A DNA stretch of 64,000 nucleotides, taken from the NCBI RefSeq assembly GCF_001540865.1, contig NC_033628.1, positions 5,878,231-5,942,230 on the forward strand, given 5' to 3'. The notes under the pieces were generated by a model. That model had not been told where the DNA came from, made no database searches, and saw nothing but the letters and a program-made list of their open reading frames with translations. The position numbers were made by a program, and so were the translations under genes. Source of the DNA: Ananas comosus (lineage: Eukaryota; Streptophyta; Magnoliopsida; Poales; Bromeliaceae). This document shows positions 1 through 11,183 of this stretch, piece after piece. Within the stretch, counting starts at the first letter, position 1, and each line of letters opens with the position of its first letter.

Positions 1-385
1 ATATAGAACCTAGAGTATTGGAACCTAGGTTGATGAGTATAGTGGTATAGCCACTAGGATGAGCTAGGTCGACAGTATAGGGTTGGTTATGGACCCTCGA
101 CCTGTGGTAAAGTGGATTCCGGAATCCCAGGACTTATGATGTCCTTGGTACAGGCTAGGGCGTTCGTGCGACGACTTCGCCACCGAGCTTGGTACCGTGG
201 GTAGATTGGGGGCGATCATGTGGAGATCACCGCCCGGGGCTTGAACCATTGTCGTGGCGTTTGTGCAACGATTTCGCCGCCGGATGGTTAAGCCATTTGA
301 CGATCAGACCGCCAGAGTAGACTGAATCCATGCTGGGTAAGTACGATGCGGGTGCCTCCAGGTGACTGAGTCTGACATATACTTT
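1..385 (+). mobile_element. Ty3/gypsy LTR fragment, plus orientation
   Basis: Part of a long gypsy LTR. It matches, in reverse complement, the middle of the solo LTR at 2920-6244: both contain repeated blocks reading like GGCGGCGAAATCGT with CGCCACGACA nearby (here near 250-290, there near 3915-4060). The left end runs off the window. The right boundary is estimated at about 385, where the sequence changes to a minus-strand gag reading frame, so this LTR seems to have inserted into, or been joined to, the gag of the next feature. No terminal TG/CA or target duplication can be seen for this copy. Confidence 0.6.
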
Positions 386-601
386 AGGTTTATCTCCTGC
401 CGCCGTCGCGGCCGCCGCCGCTGCCGCTTGCCGCTCCACTACTTCCTGGAGCTGCTCGAACCGAGCCTCCTGGCGCTACATCGCGCCCAACATTGCAGCG
501 ACCTGCTCCCGCAGCTCCTGCACTTCCTCCGATCTTGGCTGCTTGGGCTCCGCAGTAGGCGGTACCGGAGCAGACCTACGCGCATAACGCCTTGGGGACA
601 T
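386..601 (-). pseudogene. gypsy gag, N-terminal fragment, broken
   Basis: On the minus strand an ATG at 601-599 opens a frame beginning MSPRRYARRSAPVPP, followed by a glutamate/glutamine-rich helical stretch (VQELREQVAAMLGAM) and an alanine run. A basic start followed by a coiled-coil-like segment is usual for gag of Tekay/Del-type gypsy elements. Codon 42 is a TAG stop (476-478), after which the same frame continues (RQEARFEQLQEVVERQ). The gag is cut off at about 386 by the LTR on its left, so the retrotrans_gag core, zinc knuckle and all of pol are missing. The primer-binding site and LTR edge lie upstream at 951-970, in the correct order for a minus-strand element. Confidence 0.6.
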
Positions 602-950
602 TTGCTCCTGAAAAGCAACAACTCAGTTAGTTATCTCAATCTGATAACTTCGCAACGTTCGCGAAATTAAGCGACTCGACAACGAAATCGGGCGGAAGCT
701 CACAAGTGCTCCAGTTCTGGACTCTTAGCGTCGCGTCGTCGGCCGCCGACGCAACCACTACGAGCCGAGAAACTAGTATCACTTGGATCCGTCTCTATTC
801 ACGGCCAGAGACATGACATTAACTTCGACCCAATCGATCAACTTCCGCCGCCGCCATAGGTTCACGTTTACTCACGTCCCTACAACCTTCGGGTTTACCA
901 ACCTAGGGTCTCCTAGGTCATCCTAGACTTCTCTACTTACTTGCTCTGGT

Positions 951-962
951 GCTCTGATACCA
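951..962 (-). other. primer-binding site (initiator-Met tRNA type)
   Basis: The plus strand reads GCTCTGATACCA, the reverse complement of TGGTATCAGAGC, the common plant LTR-retrotransposon primer-binding site complementary to initiator methionine tRNA. It lies 7 nt from the LTR edge at 970, which fixes the orientation of this gypsy element as minus. Confidence 0.85.
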
Positions 963-969
963 CTTTACC

Positions 970-1485
970 TGTCACGCCCCGCGACCGCTACCAATTTGGC
1001 TCGGCCCGGGCGCGTCGAACAGGCGCCGGGCGGACAGGACCTCCCCTGTCCGTCCAAGGCTAACCAACGGATCATGTATAAGAATTTATCCAGGAATCAA
1101 TTCATAAATACACGATCAAAAGCACCACCAGTGCAACAAGACGAGAGCAAGATACAAATATAAAACATATACAAGTACATAAGAGAGAAGAGGCTATCTA
1201 TTACATTCATTTGACTTAATACATTCAATTACATCTTTTACATTCTTCTAAAATATAAATACAATCACTCCACCTCACCCTATACAACACCTACTCTCAA
1301 ATACCAAAAGGGGTGATAGCTAATACAAAAGGGAGGTAGCTAATGCGACTAAAGCGCCGGGCCCTTACCGCGATCCTCCGGCGGAGTGCGGCGGCCCGAA
1401 CCCATGCGGAACATAAGGAAGTAGGTTCTCACACCCATTTTTACCAAGGTTCCGAGTTCGGGTGTCCCGGTGAGCGCAGAGATCG
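970..1485 (-). mobile_element. gypsy LTR, 3' part (5' LTR of a minus-strand element)
   Basis: It starts TGTCACGCCCCGCGACC, the reverse complement of the LTR 3' end seen in plus orientation at 49704 and 52320 (CGGGGCGTGACA). The following block (ACAGGACCTCCCCTGTCCGT) is shared with the solo LTR at 2920. The copy runs into a 100-N gap at 1486, beyond which LTR sequence appears in the opposite orientation. Confidence 0.75.
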
Positions 1486-1585
1486 NNNNNNNNNNNNNNN
1501 NNNNNNNNNNNNNNNNNNNNNNNNNNNNNNNNNNNNNNNNNNNNNNNNNNNNNNNNNNNNNNNNNNNNNNNNNNNNNNNNNNNNN
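1486..1585. other. assembly gap (100 N)
   Basis: Exactly 100 N, a typical placeholder of unknown true length. It separates LTR sequence in minus orientation (left) from LTR sequence in plus orientation (right). Confidence 0.99.
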
Positions 1586-1664
1586 TAGACGCCTTATATG
1601 TGTAGACATATGGCGGGTCTGGGCACGCTACCGGGAGGGCCTCCGCCGGTCCCGGGGCGTGACA
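1586..1664 (+). mobile_element. gypsy LTR 3' terminus, plus orientation
   Basis: This ends CCGGTCCCGGGGCGTGACA, the same terminus as the LTRs ending at 49704 and 52320. It stops 55 bp before the first recognisable exon of the PMD gene, so an LTR element has replaced or displaced the upstream part of that gene. Confidence 0.7.
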
Positions 1665-2919
1665 ATTTATCTTTTAACGTTCAATTAAAAGTCACTAATT
1701 TGTATATTTTATTTTGCAGATGGACGTTCAAGAGGATCCCGGGTTAGTTGATCTATTAGTTCTATTATACCAGGATAGGCATCGGTCGAGCTATGTGCGA
1801 TCAAAGGTATGTTAAGTTATGCATTTACAAAAAAGTTTGTTTAGAGTAATACTTAAAAGGGAAATTTACTAAAAAGTGAATAAACTTTACAGGGGTACGC
1901 GCCAGTTCAGTTTACGGAGCATGGCCGTAAACTGAATACATGGACGGTCGAGCATCTGGGAGTAATAGAGCACTTACGACGTGCTAGCTTTTTCTACGTC
2001 TACCGCCTCAGACAAGTACAGCTAGATCAGGCTCTGTTAAGGGCGTTGATAGAGCGATGGAGGCGCGAGATGCAGACATTCCACCAACGTCATGGAGAGA
2101 TGACGGTTACGCCATGTGACGTGGCCATTATAGCTGGACTACGAGTGGATGGGGAGCCTGTTACAGGATGTGTTTTATTTGATTTGTTGCATACATGTGA
2201 GCTCCTTCTTGGGATACAGTCAGACGATGTTGTCGCAGGCCAGATCCGCTTGGAGTGGTTGTTTCAGCATTTCCGGCATATTCCTTTGGATGCTCCGGTG
2301 GCCGTGGTTGCAGTATTTGCACGAGCATACATTTTATTTCAAATTGGATGCAGTTTGTTTCCTAACCCCACTGGATATCGTGTTCACCTCAAGTGGCTAC
2401 CGCTACTTGAGGATTTTGACTTCTGCGGAGGCCTAGCTTGGGGCGCAGCTACCTTAGCCCATCTCTATTGGGCATTAGGGAATGCCTCTATGAAAGGAAA
2501 GGCCGAGTGTTGTGCTTTTGGTACTCTACTACAGGTTAAATCAATATAACTTAGTTTTTTTTAGTAATAACTTGTAGTTTGCAAATTGGTTTCTTTTACT
2601 AATTTTATAGTTCACTTTTTTGTTTTTCGATATGGGCATGGGACCATATATATATTGGACGTCCCGATCAAGTTGGAGCTCCACCAGATCTGCATGATTG
2701 TCCATTGGGTTGTCGGTATGTTATGTATTTAAAATATAATATAATAAAATAATAAATTTTGATAAATAATTTAATATACTATTAATCACTTCTGCAGGTG
2801 GAACATGGGATTGCGATTTCGTGGAAATGTCAGGGCGACCGATATTGAGTTTTATCGCGATGAGCTAGATCAGCAAAGAGAGTCACAAGTACGTATAGAT
2901 TTCATAAATTAAATACATG

Positions 2920-5900
2920 TGTCGCGCCCCGCGACCACCCGCCAATTTGGCCGGGTTGCGGCGCCGCCGACAGACCGCCGGACGGACAGAGTCTCCCCTG
3001 TACATCCAAGGCGTCGCAATCAAAACAATACGAGAGGTTCCAACCAGGAACAGTATTCACTCACAGATTGCATAAGGAAGTATCAAAAACATAAACTACT
3101 AAGTTATTACAGCATTCAACTTAGATGCATTTTTCAACATAATTTTTCTTTTACAATCAACCTCCAAATACAATCATAATCAGCACATCGTTTACTTATT
3201 ACAATTGATACATCTTGATAAAAGTTTGTCTTTAAACCTCCCAAGCTAGACTACCAACTCGGGTACTGCTATCTCAGTCTCTGGGTAGGACGCTATCTGC
3301 AGATCTTACGCCATTGCCTTCGCCGCTCGCGCGCACGACGTTTGTCCTGTACCCCAAACACAAAACACGGGGTGGAGACTATGTCCATAGCCTCAGGGTT
3401 TAGCACCCAATGAGAACAAGCTCAGCCAACAGCGTCTAACGAGGCACTGCAACATGTTAGTTCAACATATACAACAGATATATATTCATTGAATACATGT
3501 CATGCCTCACGAAATGCAATATGCAATACCTGTAATCATGCAAGTAGGTTATACTTAACGTATATCTTTCTAACATTCTTACTCTTTGCATTAATGCCAC
3601 TTTAGCTATTAGCTATTCCTTCTTTAGCTATTATTATTTTTGGCCATTCTTTGTTCTTTACTCTTAACATCTTGAACCATACTATATCTTAGCCTTTGCA
3701 ATATCTACTCTAAGGTCATACTTAGTCAACAAAGCACCCGACTCGGATCTTGAGTCAATCAATCGCGGATAGTCCGCGCACTGTCTAGCTCGAGGTGAAG
3801 GAACTCTCACATGCACCTCAGCTGGCAACAGCTCACCGTACTCCTGTCCTAGCCGTCTGGCGGCGAACGAATCGCACCTCACCCAACAACGGCCTAGGTC
3901 CATGACTTAGCCACCCGGCGGCGAAATCGTCGCACACACGCCACGACAGTGGTTCAGTCAACAGGCGGTAGGATCCACAAACTGGCTAACCATCCGGCGG
4001 CGAAATCGTCGCACACACGCCACGACAATGGTTCTCTAGCCCCTGGACGGCGAAATCGTCGCACACACCCCACACCACTCACGGTGTATCATCAAGCTTT
4101 GGGATTCCGAAATCCATATCACATTTACTAAGGGTTGGTCTCAACCCTATGGAACTGACCTCTCTAGGTCTAAGCCTTTACTCAACCTAAATTAACCCAT
4201 TAGGTTTATTGCTTTCACATTCTTAACCTAGGTTTATTACACTAGGATCATTATTCTTTCCAACCTAGGTTCACTTGACTCCAGGTTACGCACCTTTCAT
4301 TTCACGACCTATGTTCTTTACATTAGGTTTAACATCATTCTTATTTAACCTATGTTCACCGACACTAGGTTCAATATCACATTTGTTTAACCTATGTCCC
4401 CGACACTAGGTTCAATGCCACTCAATCTATAGGTTTATTCATGTCCACCTATATATATTCCTTACTTAGCATTCTCAACATGTACTTACATGTACTGTTT
4501 CGTATCATGCTTATCAACTATACTTTAGCATAGCATCATTTACTTTAATCATTCTAGGGTTATCAACCTAGTTTTCATGCACATTTAATCTCACAATGTC
4601 AACATGCATTCTATCCATTATGCTCACATACATTTATGTAATTATGTAGCATTATATAACTTGTTCATCATGCATTCTATATATCATCTTAACTTATGTC
4701 ATCAATATGCGTTTCATTCTATGCATTATGCTTACATGAAATCACATAATTATCTAGCGTTATTCAACTTGCTCATAATGCATTCTATTTAGCATTTACA
4801 TCACACTATCAACATGCATTATTTAGCTACATGCATCATTTACATGCTTTATTTACATTTATATGCATCAACATGGATTCTTAATTTCTTAGACATAAAG
4901 GCGACCTAGTCGCTTCGGTAAACCAACCCACCTTAACTCGCGCTCTGATTGCTTGTAGTCACTTGCAATCGGCCCCCCGCGGCAACCGTTGCCCGGTTTG
5001 GCCCGAACTCTTGCGCGACTTAGCGAACGACCTCCGAACCGCGATCCGTCTTTTCTGGAGTTTATTCCTTGACTCCAAGGTGCTCCGATTCCGATCTCAT
5101 GATTTTTAGGCCTTTATTCCGCGTGCTGCGACCATCTGTACCAAAACTGACCGTTTCATCAATAACTTCGCGTACGCTCGTCGGATTGCCGAACCGAGCG
5201 TTTCAACGCGTTCGTTAGTTCCCCAATTAGGTTTCTACAATGCCAATTTGCCTTAGAAACACCCGGAGGCAAAAGCCCCAATTTCGGTGACCTAACAATG
5301 TCATAATCAAATTTTTTGGGATTGATCTCATAGCTAGCATAATTAAGCTTAGAACCACCCAAGAAGCTCTCTAATCCCATTTCCAAACCATTTGAACCAT
5401 TTCTAGGGCATTTGGAACAAACCCTAGAAATCCACCATTAGAGCACTACGAAGAAACCATGGATTTCATATATTCTTCAGCTACTATGAAGCTCTAAAGC
5501 TTGTAAGGAGATCAAAACCAAAAATCTAGGGTTTAAAACTCAAACCCTAACCCTAAGCTCACAAGAAATCACCAAGGAGTTCAAGGCTTACCTCTCTAAG
5601 CTTGCTCTCTTGCACAAGGAGAAGATGGAGAGGAGGAGGGAGACCTTCTTCTCCTTCTTCTCTTTTCCTTTTTCTCTCTTTTCTTCTTTCCTTTCTTCTC
5701 TTCTTTTCTTTTCCTTTCTCTTTGCTGCCCACGGTTGAGAGGGAGAGAGAGAGAGACACGAGAGAGGGAGAGAGAGAGAGAGTTTGGGGTTATAACATAT
5801 TGTAACAATTGCCAACAGACCCCCCAAACATTCATATTTGCAACAGATCAATTCTGTGCTGTTCGGGCTCCTTGTACCGGTACACGGTTTCTTGTACCGG

Positions 5901-6244
5901 TACAAGGCCTGGCAGACAGCCCAACCCGAGGGCTGGTTCTCTCGGTTACGCAGGGCTTGTACCGGTACAAGGCCTGGCAGCTCCAAGCCAAATGCTTCGC
6001 TGGTTGTACCGGTACAACCATTGGGCTTGTACCGGTACAAGACATCCAGAAAGTCATTTTTGACTTCGATTCCGCTCTATTTCGCGTCGTTCGATGCCAA
6101 AATCCTTCCAACTCATTTAGAGCTTACTTTTAACCCTTTCGACAGTGTTGGAACGTTAATGAATCGCGTCCAACCAATCCCTTCGAGTACTTTAGTCAAT
6201 TTGGCTAAAGTCCACAATATTTCACCGAGATCTCGAGGGTTACA
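2920..6244 (-). mobile_element. solo LTR of a Tekay/Del-like gypsy element, complete with 5-bp target duplication
   Basis: The plus strand runs from TGTCGCGCCCCGCG (2920) to CGAGGGTTACA (6244). Both sides are flanked by ACATG (2915-2919 and 6245-6249), a perfect 5-bp target-site duplication. LTR polarity is minus, because full elements here begin TGTAA next to the polypurine tract and end GGGGCGTGACA. The length is 3325 bp, within the range of Tekay/Del LTRs. It contains no PBS, gag or pol, so it is the product of unequal recombination between two LTRs. Inside are a GA/CT-rich tract (5620-5790) and five ACCGGT palindromes (5873-6039). It sits entirely within a PMD-gene intron. Confidence 0.93.
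5873..6039. repeat. five copies of palindrome TGTACCGGTACA within solo LTR
   Basis: Perfect 12-bp palindromes lie at 5873-5884, 5893-5904, 5958-5969, 6005-6016 and 6028-6039. Two are followed by the same AGGCCTGGCAG sequence. They lie about 200-370 bp from the LTR's 5' end (on its own strand), which is the U3 regulatory zone. Similar arrays occur in other LTRs in the window, including copia LTRs. Confidence 0.9.
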
Positions 6245-6989
6245 ACATGCATATACATTATAAAATCTTACATTCATTTTTTTTAATACACTTATACAGG
6301 TTACATCGATGCCCTATACGGAGGATGTTTTGATCGGTCTTCCTGCATTTTGTCTTGAGGGCTCAACAATCTGGCGTTCGAAAACTAGTTTGATATGCTA
6401 TCATATTGTCGAGCTACATTTGCCTGATAGAGTTCTGCGTCATTTTGGATTGCTGCAGCATATACCAGATCCCGTAGAAGCTATACAGAGGATCACATCA
6501 CAGGGTAGATCAGGCGAGAACTGGGCAGCATTTCATGCTCCATATATTCAGCGTTGGGCAGATCGTCTTGGGCATATTGCGGAGCAGAGTCCTTTCGTCG
6601 ATCCAGATCCGATACGAGCTATCTCTGTGTACATGCAGTGGTATTAGGGGATCACACGGATCGAGGTGGATTTCTCGTCCTGTACAGCGACCTCCACTTA
6701 CTTTTCTGCCGCGTGGGAATGTCGAGCAACGAATGGTAAGATTATTTTATTTTATAGTTTATTTTAATATAAGGAGATTCATTATATATAATCATGTATG
6801 TTTATACAGGTGTATGTTATCCGGCATGCTGTTAGCGGTATCGGTCATTTCATGGATGATCCTCCGGAGCCCACTAGAATGATGGATGCTCTAGCACATG
6901 TAAGGTAGGATCTCGAGACTGTGTTAGAGAGCCTTTCGACATTACCAGTGACAGGGCATTCGGATGTTTCTTCTCTAACTTTTGGTGCT

Positions 6990-7150
6990 CATGGTGATAT
7001 TCCCTCCACCTCTACACCTGCATATGATTTCGGTGATATTCCCTCCACGTCCACGCCTACATATGGTTTCGATGATATTCCCTCCACCTCGATGCCTGCG
7101 TATGATTTTCCATCGACATCTATCCCAATTCATCCATCTGATGTCCCTTC
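6990..7150 (+). repeat. in-frame tandem repeat coding DIPSTS units
   Basis: Within the last PMD exon, units of roughly 40-45 bp encode DIPSTSTPAYDFG, DIPSTSTPTYGFD, DIPSTSMPAYDF and then shorter PSTS(I/D) variants. The reading frame is kept across copies, suggesting expansion while the protein was still coding. The encoded segment is low-complexity and proline/serine-rich. Confidence 0.8.
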
Positions 7151-7852
7151 GACTTCTGATGTCCCTTCGACATCGGAAGTGCAGTTTGATATTCTGTTGG
7201 TGTCCATCCCTCCATTTGAGATTCCATCTATGTCAGAGGTATTATATTTTGATATTCCATTCACGTCTATCCATCTTTCTAACATTCCATCCACGTTGCA
7301 GGTTCGTCGCAATGATGTTGTATATCAACGTAGGCGACGACGACGGGATCATATTGAGACGCAGGAAGGGATACTACCATCAGCTGTTGAGCAAGGGATG
7401 GAGCAGATTGTCGAGGGCATCGGCATCGAGCTTATTGATGAGATGAATGTCATTGAGCACGTGCAGCCTGGGTTGGAGCATGACATACATATTCGAGGAC
7501 GAAGTCGAGGACGCGGTCGTGGACGCGGATGTGGACGTGGCAGGGGACGAGGGCGAGAGCATAGGAGGGGGATGGAGGGGACTTGATGTTTTTTTATCAT
7601 TTTTGAGATTATTATGTAAATTTGATATTCAGATCTTTCTATATTGATTTTTGTAGTATTATCTAAATTTATCCATATTGAAATGTGTTAATATTGGTAT
7701 AGCTCATTTTATCTGCTTAAAGTGTGGTTGAAGTTGGTATAGATGATTTTATGTAATTATTTCTGTAATTAAAATGCTTGAAAATATTGCTTTTTTGTAT
7801 AATGTGAGAATTTTGCATAGTTGCTGTTGGTTTGTTGCTGTACAGCTTGAAT

Positions 7853-8090
7853 GCGGTGAACCATTCACCGCATTTAAATGCGGTGAACCATTCACCACCT
7901 TTATAAGCGGTGAACCATTCACCGCACTTATAAGCGGTGAATAGTTCACCACTTTTAATGAAAAATTTGGCAAAGCTGGGTACACCATAAAGGCGGTGAA
8001 TGGTTCACCGCCTTCATAGGATTTTTAAATCCTCATGAAAGCGGTGAACCATTTACCGCTTTTATATGAATGCGGTAAATGGTTCACCGC
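7853..8090. repeat. array of seven 19-bp palindromes, consensus GCGGTGAANNNTTCACCGC
   Basis: Near-perfect palindromes occur at 7853-7871, 7880-7898, 7907-7925, 7934-7952, 7993-8011, 8041-8059 and 8072-8090. The first four are spaced exactly 27 bp apart; the later three are separated by AT-rich spacers of 12-40 bp. Arms are GCGGTGAA/TTCACCGC with a 3-nt centre. The array begins about 265 bp after the PMD stop codon and ends just before a truncated LTR. In RNA each unit would form a small hairpin; in DNA it could bind a dimeric protein. No family assignment is possible from sequence alone. Confidence 0.92.
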
Positions 8091-8221
8091 TTTTAAAGTA
8101 TCACGCCACATCACCGCCTACGTGGTAGTTTTGAGCCTATTTTTACAAATTCAAATTTCAGAGGCCTATTTTTAAAATAAAAGTGTTGAAGGAGATTAGT
8201 TGGGTAAAAACTATTCTATTT

Positions 8222-9667
8222 ATATGCTCTAACACATTTATGATGCCAACATGCACATACTCTCTAGCAATATCTCATCCTGCTCACATGCATATATTTT
8301 CATCCAAGGTAGCTATTACATAGTATCTCATACATTCACCCTAAGCATTCATCTATGCAATCAACTACCATTACACATATATATGCATCAACAAGTATTC
8401 ATTACCCTTAGACATAACGGCGATCTAGTCGCTTCGGTGAGCACAGCCCACCTCAATTCGCACTCCGATTGCTTGTAGTCACTTGTAATCGGCCTCCCGC
8501 GGCACCCGTGACCCAATTCGGCCCGAACTCTCACGCGACCACCCGAACGGTCACCAATCCACAATCTGAAAATTAAAGGTCTATAACTTGATGCCACGAT
8601 GCTCCGGATCCATTTTCATGATTTTTGGACGCCACCTTGGCCCTCCAGGCAGAAACGAAGCCGAAATATCCGTTTCTTCAATATCTTCGTATAGGCTCGA
8701 CGAATCGCCGAACCGACTTCGCCAACGCGTTCGTATACCTAGCAATTAGGTTTACGTAGGGTTAATTTAGATCAAACCCAAACATTTTACAAAAACTCCA
8801 TTTTTGAACCCTAACATGCTACTATTGCAATAAACCTCCAAATTGATTCATGATTCAAGCAAATAGCATGTTGTTATCACCTAGGGAGTCCTCTAAACCC
8901 ATTCCTAGAGCATACAAATAAAGCTCTAAAGATCTACCATTAGGGTTCATGAAGTTTACCTCAAGAGCTCACTCCAACACAAGGAAGAAGACGAAGAAGA
9001 TGAAGCTCCACCTTCTTTGCTTCTATCTTCACTAAATCCTTCAAATTTTGGGAGAGATTTAGAGAGAGAAAGGGAGGTTCTCTCTCTCTCTCTCCTTGCG
9101 TGTGAGGGTGTGGTGTGGGTGTTGCTCGGTTGAAAGAGAAAGGAGAAAAACTCCTTTTGTTGCACAATAGGCCCCTCAACAATACACTATTTACATTCAG
9201 TTTCGCAGCTCAGGTACAGATATTTTTCACCTGCCTTTCCGAAAGTCCGTTTGAGCTCAAATTTGGCAGTCATACTCGGTCTTACTTAACTTAACGAAAG
9301 AAATTTTAATCTTTCAGTTTTGACTCTTTTTGGTCACTGAAAGCCCTACCGAACTGTAATATCTAGCAGATAGCAGTCGGATTTTATTTTTTATTTTTCG
9401 GGTGTCAGAATGACATGAAACTTTAAATTTAGGTTCATAAAAATAATTCTGATATATTTTCCAGTTTTCATAATTTTCTGACACTGCATTTTCTGCTAAA
9501 ATATCAGCCCCGTCTCTCACAGAAAATTCTAAATCTTCTGTTTTCATTCCGATTTCAGCACAGGTCATTTCAGACTTACATTTTACTTTTATCAGTCCAA
9601 TAAAAAATAGTATCTCATACTATTTTTATTTATTTTTTACTTTTATATCAAAATCCGGTATGTTACA
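8222..9667 (-). mobile_element. truncated gypsy LTR, minus orientation
   Basis: The block 8400-8540 (GGCGATCTAGTCGCTTCGGT, then ACTTGTAATCGGCC) matches 4900-5030 of the solo LTR, and the section around 8700-8800 matches the 'CCTAGCAATTAGGTTT' region also present at 35800. The right end CCGGTATGTTACA (9667) is the reverse complement of an LTR start, TGTAACATACCGG. The other terminus is missing, since homology fades to the left at about 8222. No polypurine tract follows 9667, so this is a truncated LTR rather than part of an element with an interior. Confidence 0.75.
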
Positions 9668-11183
9668 CTCAGCCTATATATATGCGTAGAGAGCTTCTGA
9701 GAGCAGGATTCTTCTTCTTTTCCTTTCTCTCTCTAGCTGGGGTACGCCATTCATTGGGTATGTGCGGATCGAGCTTGTCCGGATTCGACGTTTCTCTGGA
9801 GGACCGTTTGTGCGCGTGGGTGCCTCGGTTGAGCCGTTGGAGGTCGAGCGAGCACGCGGGTGGAATCCTATCGACTTCTTGTTGACGTTGGACGAGCGTT
9901 TGAGGTGGGTTAGAAATCATCAGATTTCCTTCTAAGTCATAGCTTTACCAGCATGTATTCTTGGCTTTATTCATCATGGTTAGTGGCTCAAATTCGTGGA
10001 TTTGCATGTTTTTTGACATCCGAATTTTGGAGCATTAACTAGTGATTTTAGATGATGTATACACGTTGAACTGGGATTTGACTTAGGAGAAAACTCGTTA
10101 AACCTACACCGTTATTTTCTGAAAGTTACCAGATTTAGCTTCGAGAGCTTTGGTTTTCTTGTATCCCCGCTGTTAGTGCATATTGAATACTCAGATTAGT
10201 GTAGGGTGAGTTTACGCCCGTGCTGGGGGGCCGAGCTCGTTTTATAGTAGTGTGTAGACTATTTTGTTCTATCGGGTGCAGCCGTCGTGGTTAACGGTGG
10301 ACCCAGATTTGAATCAGATTGTGCCGAGGGCACCTAAGCTTTGGTTGGTAGACCAGTTAAACCCATTTGCATTGACTACAGCCTGTGAGAGTCTGATTGA
10401 GCTCGGTAGAGACATGCTTGCATACTCGGTTGGGTCATGCCCATGAGCGCCTCTTCGGAGTGAGGCTTTGACTTGCCTTGATGTCGCAGCCATCCTATTT
10501 TGGACCGTTTACTTGGACCGGCCATTCCCGTGGGTGATGTACAGTGTTGCTTGGTTACAGGTAGGGTGGGTTCGTTTGGGCAGCCCTAGTGAGATTTGGT
10601 CAGAGTGATGCATGTTTATATCTACAGATAGTTTGTGTTTGGTTAGCGATAGTATAGAGACATGTAGCTATAGAGTTCTTTCCAGCTTTCCTTCCTATCC
10701 GGTGTATATCATTTCTGTAGACTTGGTGGGTAGGCCGTTGAGGTTCGTGACGGTACCCACTGAGGACTACCATGTTTTGCAGTAGTTCTCACATCCTATG
10801 GTTGACACCTTTTTGCAAAGCCTTCGTCTGCGGCTGTTGCTGTTGTGGATTCAAACCGAGGCAAGGGAGTCGCGAGCTAGAGTCGTCCTTTTCCTGGTCG
10901 TTTGCTAGAGGAGCACCTGTCAGAGGTATTTTTTGGGTTTTATGTACATACTGTTTTGTCCTTGTTGTACTCGCTGGAGCGAGGAGGTATTGTAGACTAG
11001 TGTATGTACAGTGAACCCATTTTGTTTTATATATATATGTTTTTGTTCTAGCAGCTCTATACACTTGATTGTAGCTTTGTCATGCTTATAGGTACAGCAA
11101 TCGCTTCGTATACACGGGAATTTCTATATATACGACGGGTTTGTTGGCATACTCGGGGAAACGTGGTAATCTGGGGCGTGACA
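9668..11183 (+). mobile_element. gypsy LTR 3' part, plus orientation
   Basis: It ends CTGGGGCGTGACA (11183), an LTR 3' terminus of the TGTAAC...GTGACA type. Near the end are a 'GGTACCCACTGAGGA' stretch and a TTCTCACATCC block that resemble the GAACCCACTGGGAAC / TTCTCACC blocks in the other gypsy LTRs (49190-49230, 51810-51850). The left boundary is placed at the end of the neighbouring LTR and may be a truncation. Reading frames in it are short and carry no recognisable domain. Confidence 0.55.

Larger units (their letters stand above)
1720..7589 (+). pseudogene. plant mobile domain (PMD) protein gene, interrupted and decayed
   Basis: Exons can be read at 1720-1806 (MDVQEDPGLVDLLVLLYQ, preceded by TTTTGCAG), 1893-2534, about 2636-2715, 2798-2888, 6300-6735 and 6810-7589. 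The second contains EMTVTPCDVAIIAGLRVDG, the third SIWAWDHIYIGRP, the fifth MPYTEDVLIGLP and LPDRVLRHFGL. All are hallmarks of the plant mobile domain (PF10536), found in MAIN-like host proteins and in transposons. The C-terminus has DIPSTS repeats and an RG-rich tail (RGRGRGRG). Most junctions keep GT-AG and phase. Damage: the third exon has no acceptor in frame, a TAG with a +1 frame change lies at 6645-6660, and an in-frame TAG sits at 6906-6908. The fourth intron carries a solo LTR. It is probably a dead transposon-borne or host PMD gene; its true 5' end is missing. Confidence 0.8.

Noticed and set aside
951..962. Possible tRNA gene fragment
   Set aside because: Only the 12-nt primer-binding site is present, positioned next to an LTR end. 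No tRNA arms or A/B boxes are seen. The same holds for 53354-53365.
5559..6263. Overlapping frames of 60-150 codons on both strands
   Set aside because: They translate a GA/CT-rich tract and the ACCGGT palindromes inside a solo LTR, giving repetitive LYRYK/VPVQ peptides. Not genes.
7853..8090. CRISPR-like array of evenly spaced repeats
   Set aside because: The genome is plant nuclear. Units are themselves palindromic, spacers are 8 to 40 bp, AT-rich and related to each other, and no cas genes exist.
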